Shown here: one piece after another, positions 6,653 through 14,448 of the stretch
Position numbering within the stretch: the stretch's first letter is position 1
How the letters are laid out: the number at the start of each line of letters is the position of its first letter
DNA from: Ignavibacteriota bacterium
GTDB lineage: Bacteria; Bacteroidota; Ignavibacteria; UBA10030; UBA6906
Assembly: GCA_003158475.1 (NCBI GenBank)
Contig: PMJR01000044.1
Span: 1-33,774, forward strand
Direction: 5' to 3'
Length of the DNA: 33,774 nucleotides
The notes under the pieces: generated by a model
Databases searched by the model: none
Told to the model about the DNA's origin: nothing
What the model saw: the letters and a program-made list of their open reading frames with translations, nothing else
Translations under genes and position numbers: made by a program

Positions 6653-8236
6653 ATGAAACAGATCGGAACAGGCCTGGCGATAGTGATCGGATCGCTCCTC
6701 TACGGATGTTCACACACGACCGGCCAGTGGCCCGCAGGGGCGCTGGAGAGAATCACCCCGGAGGATGTCCACAGGAACATCTTCTACCTGGCTTCGGATA
6801 CGATGAGGGGACGGAACACTCCGAGCCCTGAACTCGACACAGCGGCGGCGTACATTGCGCGGGAATTCGCCCGGGACGGACTCCAGCCGGTCAACGGTTC
6901 CTACTTCCAGCGCGTCCTTCTCAATATCGTGAGCCTCGGAGAGCAAAACGCACTCCGCGTCACGACGGGATCCGTTGAGAAGTCGTACGAGATCAAGACG
7001 GACTTCTCGCCGTTTGAGATGACGTCGAACGGCAGCGTCCGGGCTCCGGTCGTTTTTGCGGGATACGGCATCACGGCGCCGCAATACCATTATGACGACT
7101 ACGCCGGAATCGACGTGAAGGGGAAGATCGTGTTCGTTCTCCGGCACGAGCCGGGGGAAGAAGACTCGACTTCGGTGTTCCTCGGCACCGCCCCCACGGA
7201 GTACTCCAGCGTGGAGACGAAGGTCCGCATCGCCATGGAGCACGGGGCGGTCGGGGTGATAGTGGCGACGGATCCGCTCAACCATTCCTCGCTGGCACCG
7301 CGCGGGTTCCCGTGGCCGTCGTTCTCGCGCCTCATCCCGAAGGACGCACTCCCCCTTACGCTGGGTGAGGAAGAGAAGAATAAGGTCCCGGTCGTTCACG
7401 CGGGGGAAGGGGTCATCAACCAGCTCTTCGGGAGCGTCGATTCGCTCAGGGCGCTCGAACGGCAGATCGACGCGCGAGTTGTTCCCCGCTCGTATCCCAT
7501 CGTCGGGGCCGAGGCGTTCATCAAGACAAGCACCGAAATACGCGACATGTCTGCCAGCAATGTCGTGGGGGTGCTCCCGGGAAGTGATCCGGCATTAAAA
7601 TCCGAGACGGTCATCGTGGGGGCACATTACGACCACCTTGGATATCTGAAGCAGCATGCCCCGGGGGCGCGATGGATTTTCAACGGCGCCGACGACAACG
7701 CCTCCGGGACGTGCGCTCTTCTGGAGATCGCCGCCGCACTGGGCGGTCTCCCGTCATCCCCCCGCAGGACTGTACTCTGCATCGCGTTCTCGGGAGAAGA
7801 GAAAGGGCTCTTCGGCTCGGAGTACTATGCGCGGCATCCCCTGTTTCCGCTGAAGAGCACGGTCGCAATGCTCAACATGGACATGGTCGGGATGAACGGA
7901 GAGGACTCTCTCTTCATTATCGGGTCGGAAGGATCACCCGACATCGCCCGGATCGCACGGGAGGAGGACGCGCGAGTCGGATTCGTCCTCGTGGATCTGA
8001 AACTCCCCCAGGGTGAGGGGAGCGACCATATGAGCTTCATGAAGAGGAACATCCCCGACCTCTTCTTCCACTCCGGAGATGAACGCGTATACCACAGCGT
8101 CAACGACCGCCCGGAGCTGATCAATACGCGCAAGGTCGCCCGGACCGCGAGCCTGGTGTTTCTCACGGCCTACCATATCGCCAACGATTCAGTTCGCTAC
8201 AGGTATCTACCCGTCACCAGTCCCACGTTGTTCTAA
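6653..8236 (+). CDS. Lipoprotein M28-family zinc peptidase with PA domain
   Basis: 527 aa. Lipobox SLLYGC gives an anchored Cys at residue 19. Residues about 130-235 form a PA (protease-associated) insert with VVFAGYGI and DVKGKIVFVLRH, typical of M28 aminopeptidases. The catalytic domain (about 300-525) has all expected zinc and acid residues: AHYDHLG (H325), GADDNASG (D347), SGEEKGLFGSE (E382/E383), NMDMVG (D410) and YHSVND (H481). It should release N-terminal residues from peptides at the cell envelope. The start at 6653 is set by the lipobox signal and a GAGG ribosome site; ATG 6623 would add a poor leader. First gene of a plus-strand operon with 8254-9099 and the M24 peptidase (gaps 17 and 5 bp). 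Confidence 0.92.
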   Translation: MKQIGTGLAIVIGSLLYGCSHTTGQWPAGALERITPEDVHRNIFYLASDTMRGRNTPSPELDTAAAYIAREFARDGLQPVNGSYFQRVLLNIVSLGEQNALRVTTGSVEKSYEIKTDFSPFEMTSNGSVRAPVVFAGYGITAPQYHYDDYAGIDVKGKIVFVLRHEPGEEDSTSVFLGTAPTEYSSVETKVRIAMEHGAVGVIVATDPLNHSSLAPRGFPWPSFSRLIPKDALPLTLGEEEKNKVPVVHAGEGVINQLFGSVDSLRALERQIDARVVPRSYPIVGAEAFIKTSTEIRDMSASNVVGVLPGSDPALKSETVIVGAHYDHLGYLKQHAPGARWIFNGADDNASGTCALLEIAAALGGLPSSPRRTVLCIAFSGEEKGLFGSEYYARHPLFPLKSTVAMLNMDMVGMNGEDSLFIIGSEGSPDIARIAREEDARVGFVLVDLKLPQGEGSDHMSFMKRNIPDLFFHSGDERVYHSVNDRPELINTRKVARTASLVFLTAYHIANDSVRYRYLPVTSPTLF

Positions 8237-8253
8237 AACAGTAGGAGTCCCAC

Positions 8254-9099
8254 ATGCGCATATCAACCCGAACACTGCTTCTTCTCCTCGTTGCCGGAAC
8301 GGCCGCGTCCCCGGCCGCCGACGCGCAGGAACAGTTCACGCTGCAGTACAAGCTGGAGAAGGGAAAGGTCTATCGATTTGCCGACACCTCAGTTGTCAAG
8401 TCGTCGCAGGAGATGATGGGCCAGGAAATGAAATCGACATCAACCGTCCTCGCGACGACCCGGCTCGTGCCGGCAGAGATCAGGGCGGACGGTTCAACGG
8501 TCCTCGTGGTCTCCCCGGACCTGATGAGCGTGAGCGTGAAGAGCGCCAGGATGGACACGACACTGGTCCTCAAAGAAATGATCGGCAAGCGGACGCGCCT
8601 CACGGTCTCGAAGCTGGGAGAGACGATCAACAAGGAAATCGTCGACACCGTCAAACTCACCGGTCTGGCGGCCCAATCGGGACGACAGGACATGGTCAGG
8701 CTCCACATCATGCCTTCGAAGCCGGTGAAGATCGGGGATAAATGGACCGCGACAAAACCCGACACGACCGACGCGATGGGAGGGAGAATGGTCACCGTCT
8801 CCACGGGGGATTTCACGCTGCTTTCCAAAGAAACGAAGAGCGGGACGGAATGCCTCAAGATTTCCTACACCGGGAAGCTGACGATCTCGGGAAAGGGATC
8901 GATGAACGGCGCGGATTTCTTCGTTGAGGGGACGGGGACGACCTCGGGAATATATTTCGTGGATATCGCCACCGGCATGCCTGTCTGGGAGGACTCCAAG
9001 TATGACGTGGAATCGACCGTGGCGCTCACCGGTCCCCAGAACATGACGATCCCGGGCTCACAGTCGGTCACGGCACACAGGACACTTCTGAAGGATTAA
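8254..9099 (+). CDS. Secreted protein resembling DUF6263
   Basis: 281 aa with a signal peptide to about residue 24 (ADAQ). The mature start FTLQYKLEKGKVYRF, the repeated polar beta-strand pattern, KPVKIGDKWTAT in the middle and LKISYTGKLTISGKGS later resemble DUF6263-type exported proteins of FCB bacteria, a family without known function. I am only moderately sure of the family. An AGGAG ribosome site precedes ATG 8254. It sits between two exported peptidase genes, so a role in peptide handling or sensing is possible but unproven. Confidence 0.8.
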   Translation: MRISTRTLLLLLVAGTAASPAADAQEQFTLQYKLEKGKVYRFADTSVVKSSQEMMGQEMKSTSTVLATTRLVPAEIRADGSTVLVVSPDLMSVSVKSARMDTTLVLKEMIGKRTRLTVSKLGETINKEIVDTVKLTGLAAQSGRQDMVRLHIMPSKPVKIGDKWTATKPDTTDAMGGRMVTVSTGDFTLLSKETKSGTECLKISYTGKLTISGKGSMNGADFFVEGTGTTSGIYFVDIATGMPVWEDSKYDVESTVALTGPQNMTIPGSQSVTAHRTLLKD

Positions 9100-9104
9100 G
9101 CAGC

Positions 9105-10418
9105 ATGAAGCTCCCCGTGCGTGCCCTCCTCGCGGCGTTCCTCGTATTCACGTCGATCGATGCGTGGTGCGGGATCTCCCCCGCGGAATACGCAGGGCGC
9201 CGCGCCCGCCTGGCCGCCCTCGCAGACACGGATGCGGCGGTCGTCTTCCGGGCCGCTGATTTCCGTGTCCGCTCCGGGGACGTGAGTTACAGGTACCGGC
9301 AGGAAAGCAATCTCCTGTATCTCACAGGGATCACAGAGCCCGACGTAACGCTTCTCCTCGTCCCTCACCGCGTTGCGGTGGATGGAAAGGCCTGGACACT
9401 GCTCCTTTTTGCCCCCGCCGCACGTGCGAAAGAACTCAAAGCGAGCGGGTCGTTTTCGGACGGCGTCGTCCTCGACGCCAACCGGTTTGAAGAGATATTT
9501 CCCCTCATCGCCGGATCGGTGCGATCACTCTATATCTCCCCTCTCGATCCCGGGTTCGTCAACGACTGGCTCAACAACAAGGCGATCTTCCTCGATCAGG
9601 AAGCGAGGCAGAGGCTCCGTGAGAGGTACCCGTCACTCAGGATAAGGAATGCCGGGCCGCTTGTCGCGGGCCTGCGTGAGTGCAAGTCCGCGGCGGAACT
9701 GGACCTGATCCGGAGCGCCATCAGGATGACGGGGGACGGGATCCGGCACGCGATGGCGGTGTGCAAACCCGGGGCGAGAGAGTTCGAACTCCAGGCCGCC
9801 GTGGAATATGAGATGTGCCGGCAGGGCGCCGACTACACGAGCTTCCCTTCGATCGTCGGCTCGGGGCCGAATTCCATCATCCTCCACTACGACGAGGACC
9901 GGAGGGAGATGCGCGCCGGAGAGGTGGTCGTCGTCGATGTGGGGGCGGAATTCGGGGGATACGCCGCCGACGTCACCCGCACGCTCCCCGTCTCGGGATC
10001 CTTCACCGAGGCGGAGAGGAAAGTGTACTCCACCGTGCTGCGTGCGCAGGAGGAAACGATCCGATTGATTCGCCCCGGCGTCCACTGGTCGGCGCTCGAG
10101 GCGAAAGCGCGTGAGGTGCTTTCCGCAGGAGGATTCGGACACTATATGCCGCACGGAGTCTCACACCATGTCGGCATCGACGTGCACGACGTCGGGTCAC
10201 TCGACACGCTGAAGGCCGGGATGGTGATTACCGTCGAGCCGGGGATCTATGTCCCGGAAACCGACACGGTCGTCGCACCCGCCTATCGCGGATTCGGTGT
10301 CCGGATCGAGGACGACGTGCTTGTGACCCCCGACGGGTCGGAAGTACTCTCTTCGGGAATTCCCAAGGATATCGTGACTCTCGAGAATCTCGTCAGGAAG
10401 GGGAAAACAAAAAGGTAA
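9105..10418 (+). CDS. Secreted Xaa-Pro aminopeptidase (M24B)
   Basis: 437 aa with a signal peptide (LLAAFLVFTSIDAWCG). Residues 25-180 are the N-terminal AMP_N domain (SYRYRQESNLLYLTGITEPD). Residues 195-425 are the pita-bread catalytic domain with the five metal ligands of aminopeptidase P: D278 (VVVDVG), D289 (YAADVTRT), H354 (SHHVGIDVHD), E378 (VEPG) and E402 (RIEDDVLVT); H361 is the extra conserved His. It cleaves the residue before proline. Export is unusual compared with cytoplasmic E. coli PepP but common in FCB bacteria. The gene lies five bases after the DUF6263-like gene. Its stop is separated by one base from the stop of the convergent gene. Confidence 0.93.
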   Translation: MKLPVRALLAAFLVFTSIDAWCGISPAEYAGRRARLAALADTDAAVVFRAADFRVRSGDVSYRYRQESNLLYLTGITEPDVTLLLVPHRVAVDGKAWTLLLFAPAARAKELKASGSFSDGVVLDANRFEEIFPLIAGSVRSLYISPLDPGFVNDWLNNKAIFLDQEARQRLRERYPSLRIRNAGPLVAGLRECKSAAELDLIRSAIRMTGDGIRHAMAVCKPGAREFELQAAVEYEMCRQGADYTSFPSIVGSGPNSIILHYDEDRREMRAGEVVVVDVGAEFGGYAADVTRTLPVSGSFTEAERKVYSTVLRAQEETIRLIRPGVHWSALEAKAREVLSAGGFGHYMPHGVSHHVGIDVHDVGSLDTLKAGMVITVEPGIYVPETDTVVAPAYRGFGVRIEDDVLVTPDGSEVLSSGIPKDIVTLENLVRKGKTKR

Positions 10419-10419
10419 C

Positions 10420-11364
10420 TCACCTCTTTTCCCGGCGCAGCGTCAATGCGCTCCCGTCGACGGACACCGAAGCGATGCGGAATACCTCGTCGGCGATTCC
10501 GACCAGATCGCCGAAGCGGTAGCGGGGGGTTGAGGCGGGCGAGACCGTGCTGCTGTCCCCGGAGGGGAAGAACGCGAACTCGTTCTGCCTCCCCCCGTAG
10601 ACCCCCGACTGGAACCCGTTCGACACCGCGCACATGTATTCCCGTTTCCCGAGCTTGAACACTCCCCGGCGGTATTCATACGTGCCGATGCCGAACACGA
10701 TCTTCCCGCGGGTTTCCTGCGCGAGCGGTGCGGGGATTTTCACGTACGGGCAGAGACGGACTGCGACCTCTCCTTCCCGCACTTTCTTCCCGTCGTAGAA
10801 CTCGAATGTCACGAGCGGTCTGTCGATCAGAGCGTTCAGGCTGTCCATCTGCGCGGCGGTGAGCGCATCGGCATGGAACGGCGGGACCACGATCCGGTCC
10901 TTCCCCCAGAAACTGTGATCGGTCTTTGTGTCGACCACATAGACGGTGTTCCCTTCCCCGTCAAATCCCGCGACGACCGGGACGTCCTGGTCGACATGCT
11001 TCGGCGTGAGCTTCGTCGTGTCGTAAGAGCTGCGTGCGATCAGGTCGAGGGCAAATGCCGGGTCGATGTGTCCGGCCCGGAAGGACTGGAAGACGTACTG
11101 GTCCATCTGCATGTTCAGGTACCGGACGCTGAACCCGTGGAGATCCACGGGGATGCCGCGGACCTCCGCGATCGCACGCTCCCACGCCCCCCCGTTCTCC
11201 CCGGGGATGCTCAGTCTGATGACGGGGAGGAAAGGGCCATAGCCGGGCGAGCGGAGGAGCGGGACTTCGAGGCTCTCCCCCTGACCCGAGCACCAGGAGA
11301 GTGAAAGCGCCTGCAATGCCTGAACAAGAACCAGGATACGGATCGTCGAAAAGAGTGATCGCAT
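10420..11364 (-). CDS. Secreted protein of unknown function
   Basis: 314 aa from ATG 11364, chosen because a signal peptide begins there (IRILVLVQALQALSLSWCSGQ); 60 further codons upstream look non-coding. The mature part is beta-rich. VPVVAGFDGEGNTVYVVDTKTD looks like the VDTNxD segment of uncharacterised regions found in front of thioredoxin-like domains in Bacteroidota, and the end YRFGDLVGIADEVFRIASVSVDGSALTLRR fits that too. No thioredoxin domain or CxxC is present, so the resemblance is weak. It converges on the M24 peptidase gene with one base between stops. Confidence 0.7.
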   Translation of the reverse strand: MRSLFSTIRILVLVQALQALSLSWCSGQGESLEVPLLRSPGYGPFLPVIRLSIPGENGGAWERAIAEVRGIPVDLHGFSVRYLNMQMDQYVFQSFRAGHIDPAFALDLIARSSYDTTKLTPKHVDQDVPVVAGFDGEGNTVYVVDTKTDHSFWGKDRIVVPPFHADALTAAQMDSLNALIDRPLVTFEFYDGKKVREGEVAVRLCPYVKIPAPLAQETRGKIVFGIGTYEYRRGVFKLGKREYMCAVSNGFQSGVYGGRQNEFAFFPSGDSSTVSPASTPRYRFGDLVGIADEVFRIASVSVDGSALTLRREKR

Positions 11365-11537
11365 GGGGCGAAAAGTGAATTGGAAGGACGGGGATGCTTT
11401 CGTTCGCAACGACGGACGGGAACCCGTGGAAATGTAGGCCGGAATCAGGACAGAATCAACACGGGAGATGATTCGGCAATGGAATTCCGTATATTCTGTC
11501 TGTTCCAGGAGGAAGGAATTCACACGAGGTTCAACGC

Positions 11538-13247
11538 ATGGCATTCAGGAAGCTCATTTTTGCGGCGGCGCTTTCCATTGCCGCTCCGTCACTGCTGTTC
11601 GCACAGGCCGAAAATGTCCCCGCAACAGATCCCGTCTATACATTCCTGAAACGGATGGCGGTGAGGGGAATACTCGAGCGGTACAGCGACGCCGTACTCC
11701 CGCTCTCACGCAGGGAGATCGGGGAGTTTCTTCTCATCGTCGATCACAACAGGGACAAACTGACCGAGTCGGAGAAGGACTGGACGCGCCGGTACGTTGA
11801 CGAATTCCGGTACGAGGTGAGCGGGAGCGCGGAGGGAACGAACTCACTCATCAGCACATCCGCAGAAGGGATGACCAGCGGGTCCGGCAGGTTCTTCGCC
11901 GATACGCAGAAATATCTCTACGCCTACCGGGACACCAACCTCACCTTCTTCGTCAACGGACTCCTGACATTCGACGCGCGGCAGATCGGCGGCGACGCCC
12001 TCGGGAGCGCACACGCGGAATTCCTACAGGGAGGGTTGAGGGCGCGCGGAACGATCTCCCCCCACCTGGGGTACTACATCCAGGCAGTCAACGCACAGTT
12101 CTGGGGGAGCAGGGAGCTCCTGGGGCGCGACCCGGCAATCGCGCAGACGGAAGCGATAGGCTCAACGGACGTACAGAACTTCGACGCCGCCGAAGGGCAT
12201 GTACGCTATGACGGGGGAATCGTTTCGGCCGAAGTGGGGACGGAACGTGTCCTGTGGGGGAACGGCTACGATCAAAAGATGATCATGTCGGACAACGTCC
12301 GCCCTTTCCCGTTCCTGCGTGCGGATTTCCGGTACGGGTCGATCCGCTACACCTTCATGCACGCATGGCTGCTGGGCCTCCCGAGGCCATGGACCGATTT
12401 TGTTTCACCGGACTCGGCGCTGAAGATGAAAGGACCCTCCATCGCGGACAAGTATATCGCGGCACACAGGCTGGAGTTCTCGTTCCCGCGTCTCTTCGAC
12501 GTCGCGTTTCAGGAGATGGTCGTGTACAGCAACAGGTCCCCCGACCTGGCCTACCTCACACCGATCATGCTCCTGGAGTCGGCGCAGCGGTCGAGGGGGG
12601 AACGGGATAACGGTCTCTGGTCGTTCGACATACGGACACACTTCACCCCCGGGATCGAACTCACGGGTACGATACTGTTCGACGACCTCCACCTCAACGA
12701 CTTCTTCAAGAACCGGTTCTACAACAAAAACGCGTACCAGCTCGGGTTTTTTCTGACCGACCCGGTGATGTTCCGCAACACGAGCCTCATCGTGGAATGG
12801 ACGCGCGTCCAGCCGTTCGTCTTCTCGCACGACTATTCGATCGAGGACACCTACACGAGCTACGGGGCGCCTCTCGGACCCCGCATCGCGCCGAATTCGG
12901 ATTCGTGGTTCATCCGGGGGGACCTGTTCCCCGCGAAGGGACTGACGCTCTCGCTCAGGTATTTTTACGAGCGGCACGGCGACAATGTCTATGACGGTGC
13001 GGGGAATCTCATCAGGAACGTCGGCGGGGACATCGAGCAGGGGCATCGCCCGGCCGATCCTCTCACGGTCGACTTCCTCGGAGGGAACCCAGTGAAGACG
13101 CAGAGGATTCAATTCATTGCAACCTACGAGCCGGTCTACCAGATCTGGGTGGACGGATGGTACGAGCACGAACGGATCGAAACAGGGGTGACGGGGGCCG
13201 CGGCGGTCAACGGGACATTCGGGTTGAGGGTGAGGACGGAGTTCTAA
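11538..13247 (+). CDS. Wzi-like capsule assembly outer membrane beta-barrel
   Basis: 569 aa with a signal peptide to residue 22 (SLLFAQ). The N-terminal helical piece DPVYTFLKRMAVRGILERY precedes a large barrel with strands such as HLGYYIQAVNAQFWGS, EGHVRYDGGIVSAEVGTERVLWGNGY and FRYGSIRYTFMHAWLLGL, and ends in Phe (RVRTEF), as outer membrane proteins do. The GxERVLWGNG and LxxxFxxRxPDLAYLTPIM regions resemble the Caps_assemb_Wzi family (PF14052), which in E. coli is a surface lectin holding capsule. GAGG eight bases before ATG 11538 supports the start. No capsule genes are adjacent. Confidence 0.75.
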   Translation: MAFRKLIFAAALSIAAPSLLFAQAENVPATDPVYTFLKRMAVRGILERYSDAVLPLSRREIGEFLLIVDHNRDKLTESEKDWTRRYVDEFRYEVSGSAEGTNSLISTSAEGMTSGSGRFFADTQKYLYAYRDTNLTFFVNGLLTFDARQIGGDALGSAHAEFLQGGLRARGTISPHLGYYIQAVNAQFWGSRELLGRDPAIAQTEAIGSTDVQNFDAAEGHVRYDGGIVSAEVGTERVLWGNGYDQKMIMSDNVRPFPFLRADFRYGSIRYTFMHAWLLGLPRPWTDFVSPDSALKMKGPSIADKYIAAHRLEFSFPRLFDVAFQEMVVYSNRSPDLAYLTPIMLLESAQRSRGERDNGLWSFDIRTHFTPGIELTGTILFDDLHLNDFFKNRFYNKNAYQLGFFLTDPVMFRNTSLIVEWTRVQPFVFSHDYSIEDTYTSYGAPLGPRIAPNSDSWFIRGDLFPAKGLTLSLRYFYERHGDNVYDGAGNLIRNVGGDIEQGHRPADPLTVDFLGGNPVKTQRIQFIATYEPVYQIWVDGWYEHERIETGVTGAAAVNGTFGLRVRTEF

Positions 13248-13374
13248 GAGGAAGTTCAGACATCGGAACGGGCTTTCCGACACAGACGGGCGAGCGTTCA
13301 AGGAAACGCGACAAACGCACGTGGGGCAAACAAGAGATCCGGTCTTCGACGTACCTTCAGGTCTTCCCCGTCAT

Positions 13375-14448
13375 TCATATGTGCGACGAAGGCTCATGCC
13401 GGTAGTGGATTTCGGGGAGCTCCCGAAGGCGCGCGGCGGCCGACTCGGCGGTGATGTCGCGCTGCGGATTGGCAAGCATCTCGTATCCCACCATAAATTT
13501 CTTCACGGTCGCCGAGCGAAGGAGCGGCGGGAAGAAATGCATATGCAAATGGGACTCGGGATGCTTTGTCCCGTCCGTCGGTGACTGGTGGAATCCCGAC
13601 GAGTACGGAAACGATATCCTGAAAAGGTTGTCGTACCGGACTGTGATGCGCCGTATGACGTCCGCGAGAGAGTCACGTTCCATGTCAGTCAGGCCGGTCA
13701 GGCTTCCGTTATGCCGCCGGCTTACCACGATGGTCTCAAAGGGCCATATCGCCCAGAAGGGGACGATCACAACGAAATCCCCGTTGGCACACACGATCCG
13801 CTCCGCGAGCTTCAGTTCGAGCGACACGTAGTCGCAGAGGAGGCAGCGGCGGTGGGCGCGGCGGTAGGCAAGCATCTGGCGCTTCTCTTTCGCAGGTTCG
13901 ACCGGGATCGACCGCTCGGCCCAGATCTGGCAGTGGGGGTGAGGGTTGCTGCACCCCATCATCTCCCCCTTGTTCTCGAATATCTGGACGTGGTTGACGA
14001 AACGCTTCCCCCCGAGTATCCGGTATTCCTCCGCCAGAACGTCGACCACCTCCCTGATCCCGGCGCGGTCCATCTCCGCGAGCGTCCGGTTGTGGCGCGG
14101 GGAAAAACAGACGACCCGACTTATCCCCGCCTCCCCTTCGGCGATAATCAGATTGCCGCGGCGGACCTTTTTCGCCGGCGTCCCGGGGAGAAGCGATCCG
14201 AAATCGTTGTCAAAGACGAATGTCGAGGCGTACGCCGGGTTCCGCGCGTCCCCCGCCCGCTTGTTGCCCGGGCAAAGGTAGCAGCCCGGATCATACTCAG
14301 GGCTCTCCTCGCGCGACGTTTCCTCAACTTTTCCCTGCCAAGGCCGCTGCGTCCTCCGGGGGGAGACGAAAACCCACTCCCCGTTGAGGGGATTGAACCG
14401 CCTGTGCGGGTGAAGTGAAAGATCGAATTTGTTCTTAGTTCTTTCCAT
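13375..14448 (-). CDS. galT: Galactose-1-phosphate uridylyltransferase
   Basis: 357 aa, full length for the family. It exchanges UMP between UDP-glucose and galactose-1-phosphate in the Leloir pathway. Seen: zinc cysteines in GCYLCPGN (C56, C59), H119 in SPRHN, and the active-site NPHPHCQ with H170, nucleophile H172 and Q174. The C-terminal GalT half has the HLHMHFFPP strand. ATG 14448 has GGAG four bases upstream and overlaps the end of the GH172 gene by 14 bases, so the two are coupled. It is the last gene of the ECF sigma operon; no galK or galE is in the window. Confidence 0.93.
   Translation of the reverse strand: MERTKNKFDLSLHPHRRFNPLNGEWVFVSPRRTQRPWQGKVEETSREESPEYDPGCYLCPGNKRAGDARNPAYASTFVFDNDFGSLLPGTPAKKVRRGNLIIAEGEAGISRVVCFSPRHNRTLAEMDRAGIREVVDVLAEEYRILGGKRFVNHVQIFENKGEMMGCSNPHPHCQIWAERSIPVEPAKEKRQMLAYRRAHRRCLLCDYVSLELKLAERIVCANGDFVVIVPFWAIWPFETIVVSRRHNGSLTGLTDMERDSLADVIRRITVRYDNLFRISFPYSSGFHQSPTDGTKHPESHLHMHFFPPLLRSATVKKFMVGYEMLANPQRDITAESAAARLRELPEIHYRHEPSSHI

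Noticed and set aside
12405-13301. 298-codon minus-strand frame opposite the Wzi-like gene
   Set aside because: Antisense shadow with Arg/Val/Glu-rich composition; the plus-strand barrel protein explains the region.
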